NCBI GenBank assembly: GCA_030539415.1
Contig: JAUNSE010000087.1
Span: 1-7,558, forward strand
Length of the DNA: 7,558 nt
Reading direction: 5' to 3'
DNA from: Desulfovibrionaceae bacterium
GTDB taxonomy: Bacteria > Desulfobacterota > Desulfovibrionia > Desulfovibrionales > Desulfovibrionaceae
In this document: positions 5,764 through 7,558 of the stretch, piece by piece
Numbering within the stretch: position 1 is the stretch's first letter
How the letters are laid out: every line of letters starts with the position of its first letter
Translations under genes and position numbers: made by a program
Notes under the pieces: generated by a model
The model's database searches: none
Told to the model about the DNA's origin: nothing
The model's input: the letters and a program-made list of their open reading frames with translations, nothing else

Positions 5764-5792
5764 GATGTGCTGCGGGGGCTGCCCGCTCCTCC
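5764..5792 (-). promoter_or_regulatory. Unusual translation initiation region of lolA: Shine-Dalgarno separated from the start by a hairpin
   Basis: On the minus strand GGAGGA (5792-5787) is followed directly by GCGGG-CAGCC-CCCGC (5786-5772), a 5-bp stem-loop, then 8 nt and the lolA ATG. Linear spacing is 23 nt, too long for normal initiation. If the hairpin folds, the effective spacing becomes 8 nt, which is ideal. An out-of-frame ATG overlaps the Shine-Dalgarno sequence itself (5792-5794). Confidence 0.45.
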
Positions 5793-5794
5793 AT

Positions 5795-5818
5795 GATGGC
5801 TGTATGGATGGCTGTACG
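5795..5818. repeat. 12-bp tandem duplication upstream of lolA
   Basis: GATGGCTGTATG (5795-5806) is followed directly by GATGGCTGTACG (5807-5818), with one mismatch. It lies in the ftsK-lolA intergenic region, immediately upstream of the lolA Shine-Dalgarno sequence. No function is evident. Confidence 0.8.
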
Positions 5819-5890
5819 GTTGTGTGTCGTGAGCCGCGTCCCGGAATGCCCGGCACGCGGCGCCGGCGTTTTTGTTCCGCCGGACCTGCG

Positions 5891-5923
5891 GCCCCTCCTT
5901 GCGGCGCCATGGCCGGGAGGGGC
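5891..5923. other. Stem-loop just downstream of ftsK
   Basis: GCCCCTCC (5891-5898) and GGAGGGGC (5916-5923) form a perfect 8-bp stem beginning 13 nt past the ftsK stop codon on the minus strand. The T-rich tract (5924-5934) comes before the stem in the direction of ftsK transcription, so it lacks the layout of an intrinsic terminator. It may instead protect the 3' end of ftsK mRNA or be a processing site. Further stems, GCCGCGT/ACGCGGC (5833-5839 with 5855-5861) and CCGGCG/CGCCGG (5863-5868 with 5878-5883), follow before lolA. Confidence 0.5.
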
Positions 5924-5936
5924 AAAAAATAAAAGA

Positions 5937-7558
5937 TCAGCGGAGCACCGGACGGGGCTTGCCGGCGCCCGGGGACGGGCCCACCAGGCCGTCGGCATCG
6001 AGCTGGTCCATGTAGCGGGCGGCCTTGTTGTAGCCTATGTTGAAGCGGCGCTGCAGAAGCGAGATGGAGACATGCCCCTTCTCGCTGATGAACTCCAGCA
6101 CCTCCTGGTACATGGCGTCGCGCTCGCCGCCGTCGGGACGGCCGGAGCGGGCCGGGCCCTCTTCCTCCTCCGTGCCCCAGGTGGCGAAGTCCACCTCGTA
6201 GTTCGGCCTCGCCTGCTTCTTCCAGAAGTCCACCACGGCCTGCACCTCCTCGTCGCGCAGGTAGGGGCCGTGCAGGCGGGTGAGATGGCCGCCGTTGGGA
6301 TTGAAGAACATGTCGCCGTTGCCCAGGAGCTTCTCGGCGCCGGCGTTGCCCAGGGTGGTCATGCTGTCCTGGCGCGAGGAGACGCGGAAGCAGATGCGGC
6401 AGGGGAAGTTGGCCTTGATGAGGCCGGTCACCACGTCCACGCTGGGGCGCTGGGTGGCGATGATCATGTGTATGCCGCAGGCGCGGGCGAGCTGCGCCAG
6501 ACGGATGATGCACGGCTCCACGTCCTTGCGGGCCTGCAGCATGAGGTCGGCCAGCTCGTCGATGACGATGACGATGTAGGGCATGGGCTCCAGATCCGCC
6601 AGATCCGCGGGCAGGGCGCCCTTGAAGCTTTCCAGGCGCGCGTTGTAGCCGATGATGTTTTTGGTGTTGAGGCGCGCCATGCGGCTGTAGCGCTCGTCCA
6701 TCTCGTGCACGGCCCAGAGCAGGGCGTTCTTCGCGTCCGAGACTTCCTTGACCACGGGATGGACCAGATGGGACTCGTCCTCGTACATGCCCATCTCCAC
6801 GCGCTTGGGGTCCACCAGCAGAAGCTTCAGGCGGTCCGGGGTGCGCGTGAGCAGAAGGCTTGTCAGCATGGCGTTGAGGCAGACGCTCTTGCCCTGGCCG
6901 GTGGCGCCGGCCACCAGCAGATGCGGCATGCGGGCCAGATCCGCCACGTAGGGGCGGCCGGTGGTGTCCTTGCCCACAATGAGCGGCAGGGCCCCCTGGG
7001 CGTCCCTGAAGGCCTCGGTGGAGGCGATTTCGCGGAAGTTGACCACGGCCCGGTGCTGGTTCGGGATGACAATGCCCACCGTGTCGGTGCCCGGCACCGG
7101 CGCCTGGATGAAGACGGACACGGCCATGAGGGCGCGGGCGATGTCCTCGGTGTGGCGGGTGAAGACGCGCACCGAGACGCCGGGCGCAGGGCGCAGCATG
7201 TAGGTGGTGACCACGGGGCCGGGAGTGGCGCGCACAAGCTCGGCCTGTATGCCGAAGTCCGCAAGGCAGGACATGAGGGCGGCGGAGCGCTCCTCGATGT
7301 CGTCCTCGGCCTCCTCGTCGTCGTCCAGCGCCGGCTCGGGCTTCTGCACGTACTCGGTGCCCGGGGCGGCCACGGCGGGCTCGTCATCCAGGCCGTCCGC
7401 GCTCTCGTCCCGGTAGAGCCGGTCGATTTTGACGGCAGAGGGGCGCTTCGCGGGGGCTTTGGAGACCTGTGCGGCCTGTCCGGCGGAAGCGGCCCTGCGG
7501 GCGGAAAGCGCTGCGGGAGCCGCCGCAGGCTCGCCGGCCATGTCATCGGCCATGTCAT
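5937..7558 (-). CDS. ftsK: DNA translocase FtsK, C-terminal part (5' end outside the window)
   Basis: Septum-located, ATP-driven, hexameric pump that moves chromosome ends to the division site and activates XerCD recombination. At least 538 codons are present; the frame is open to the right edge, so the membrane-spanning N-terminus is missing. Numbering from the first in-window Met (7551-7553): residues 1-85 are the Ala/Pro- and acid-rich linker; about 88-185 the alpha domain (MSCLADFGIQAELV, RPAPGVSVRVF); about 190-450 the RecA-like motor with Walker A GATGQGKS (216-223), Walker B VIVIDELADLM (328-338), ATQRPSVDVVTG (366-377) and the block around GNGDMFF (411-417); about 462-480 an acidic spacer; 481-538 the winged-helix gamma domain ending GKPRPVL. 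Gamma residues Asn509 and Arg513 match DNA-reading positions of known FtsK, with Asp516 in place of the usual Glu. A complete gamma domain argues for FtsK/SpoIIIE rather than a conjugative or phage translocase. lolA follows on the same strand. Confidence 0.97.
   Translation of the reverse strand, partial: DMADDMAGEPAAAPAALSARRAASAGQAAQVSKAPAKRPSAVKIDRLYRDESADGLDDEPAVAAPGTEYVQKPEPALDDDEEAEDDIEERSAALMSCLADFGIQAELVRATPGPVVTTYMLRPAPGVSVRVFTRHTEDIARALMAVSVFIQAPVPGTDTVGIVIPNQHRAVVNFREIASTEAFRDAQGALPLIVGKDTTGRPYVADLARMPHLLVAGATGQGKSVCLNAMLTSLLLTRTPDRLKLLLVDPKRVEMGMYEDESHLVHPVVKEVSDAKNALLWAVHEMDERYSRMARLNTKNIIGYNARLESFKGALPADLADLEPMPYIVIVIDELADLMLQARKDVEPCIIRLAQLARACGIHMIIATQRPSVDVVTGLIKANFPCRICFRVSSRQDSMTTLGNAGAEKLLGNGDMFFNPNGGHLTRLHGPYLRDEEVQAVVDFWKKQARPNYEVDFATWGTEEEEGPARSGRPDGGERDAMYQEVLEFISEKGHVSISLLQRRFNIGYNKAARYMDQLDADGLVGPSPGAGKPRPVLR

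Noticed and set aside
5074..6513. 479-codon extension of the lolA frame upstream
   Set aside because: The added 250 residues lie antiparallel in frame-shifted ftsK sequence and are Arg/Pro-rich; the signal peptide fixes the start at 5763.
6609..6616. GGGCAGGG, matching the FtsK-orienting octamer (KOPS); GGGAAGGG also occurs on the minus strand at 921-928 and 3259-3266
   Set aside because: A few degenerate 8-mers are expected by chance in GC-rich DNA and they do not share one orientation here; polarity can only be judged genome-wide.

Overview
The window is a GC-rich stretch of an ordinary bacterial chromosome. It carries five recognisable or clearly coding genes, one small coupled ORF, and one long gene-free interval. 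Protein wording (a methylthioadenosine phosphorylase, a four-cysteine-type ribosomal protein L28, a UDP-glucose dehydrogenase, LolA, FtsK) and the dense GC-rich codon use fit a Gram-negative Deltaproteobacterium/Desulfobacterota, most likely the Desulfovibrio group. That placement is an inference from recall, not a search. LolA implies an outer membrane.

Layout from left to right. Positions 27-779 (minus) encode S-methyl-5'-thioadenosine phosphorylase, with its own sigma70-like promoter whose spacer is filled by a perfect 16-bp palindrome. A minus-strand intrinsic terminator (983-1004) separates it from a 223-aa protein of unknown function (1075-1746, minus). That gene appears to be translationally coupled to a 36-aa upstream ORF (1743-1853, minus) through an ATGA overlap. 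Positions 1854-2871 hold no convincing gene: an AT-rich, T-tract-rich island with several dyads (about 1955-2200), then a pyrimidine-rich GC block (about 2200-2640), then the rpmB promoter and leader. rpmB (2872-3078) is the only plus-strand gene and ends in a textbook terminator. A second strong stem-loop lies between rpmB and the convergent ugd (3373-4722, minus). Upstream of ugd are about 350 bp with a probable promoter and two dyads. lolA (5074-5763, minus) and the C-terminal part of ftsK (5937 to the right edge, minus) complete the window in the ftsK-lolA order seen in many Proteobacteria.

The genes mostly serve separate housekeeping jobs: methionine/purine salvage, translation, nucleotide-sugar synthesis for envelope polysaccharide, lipoprotein sorting, and chromosome segregation at the septum. 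I see no mobile element, CRISPR array, tRNA or rRNA, and no clear new defence or metabolic system. The parts most worth a second look are the 36-aa ORF plus 223-aa unknown pair, the dyad-rich intergenic island beside it, the palindrome inside the mtnP promoter, and the apparent hairpin between the Shine-Dalgarno sequence and the start codon of lolA.
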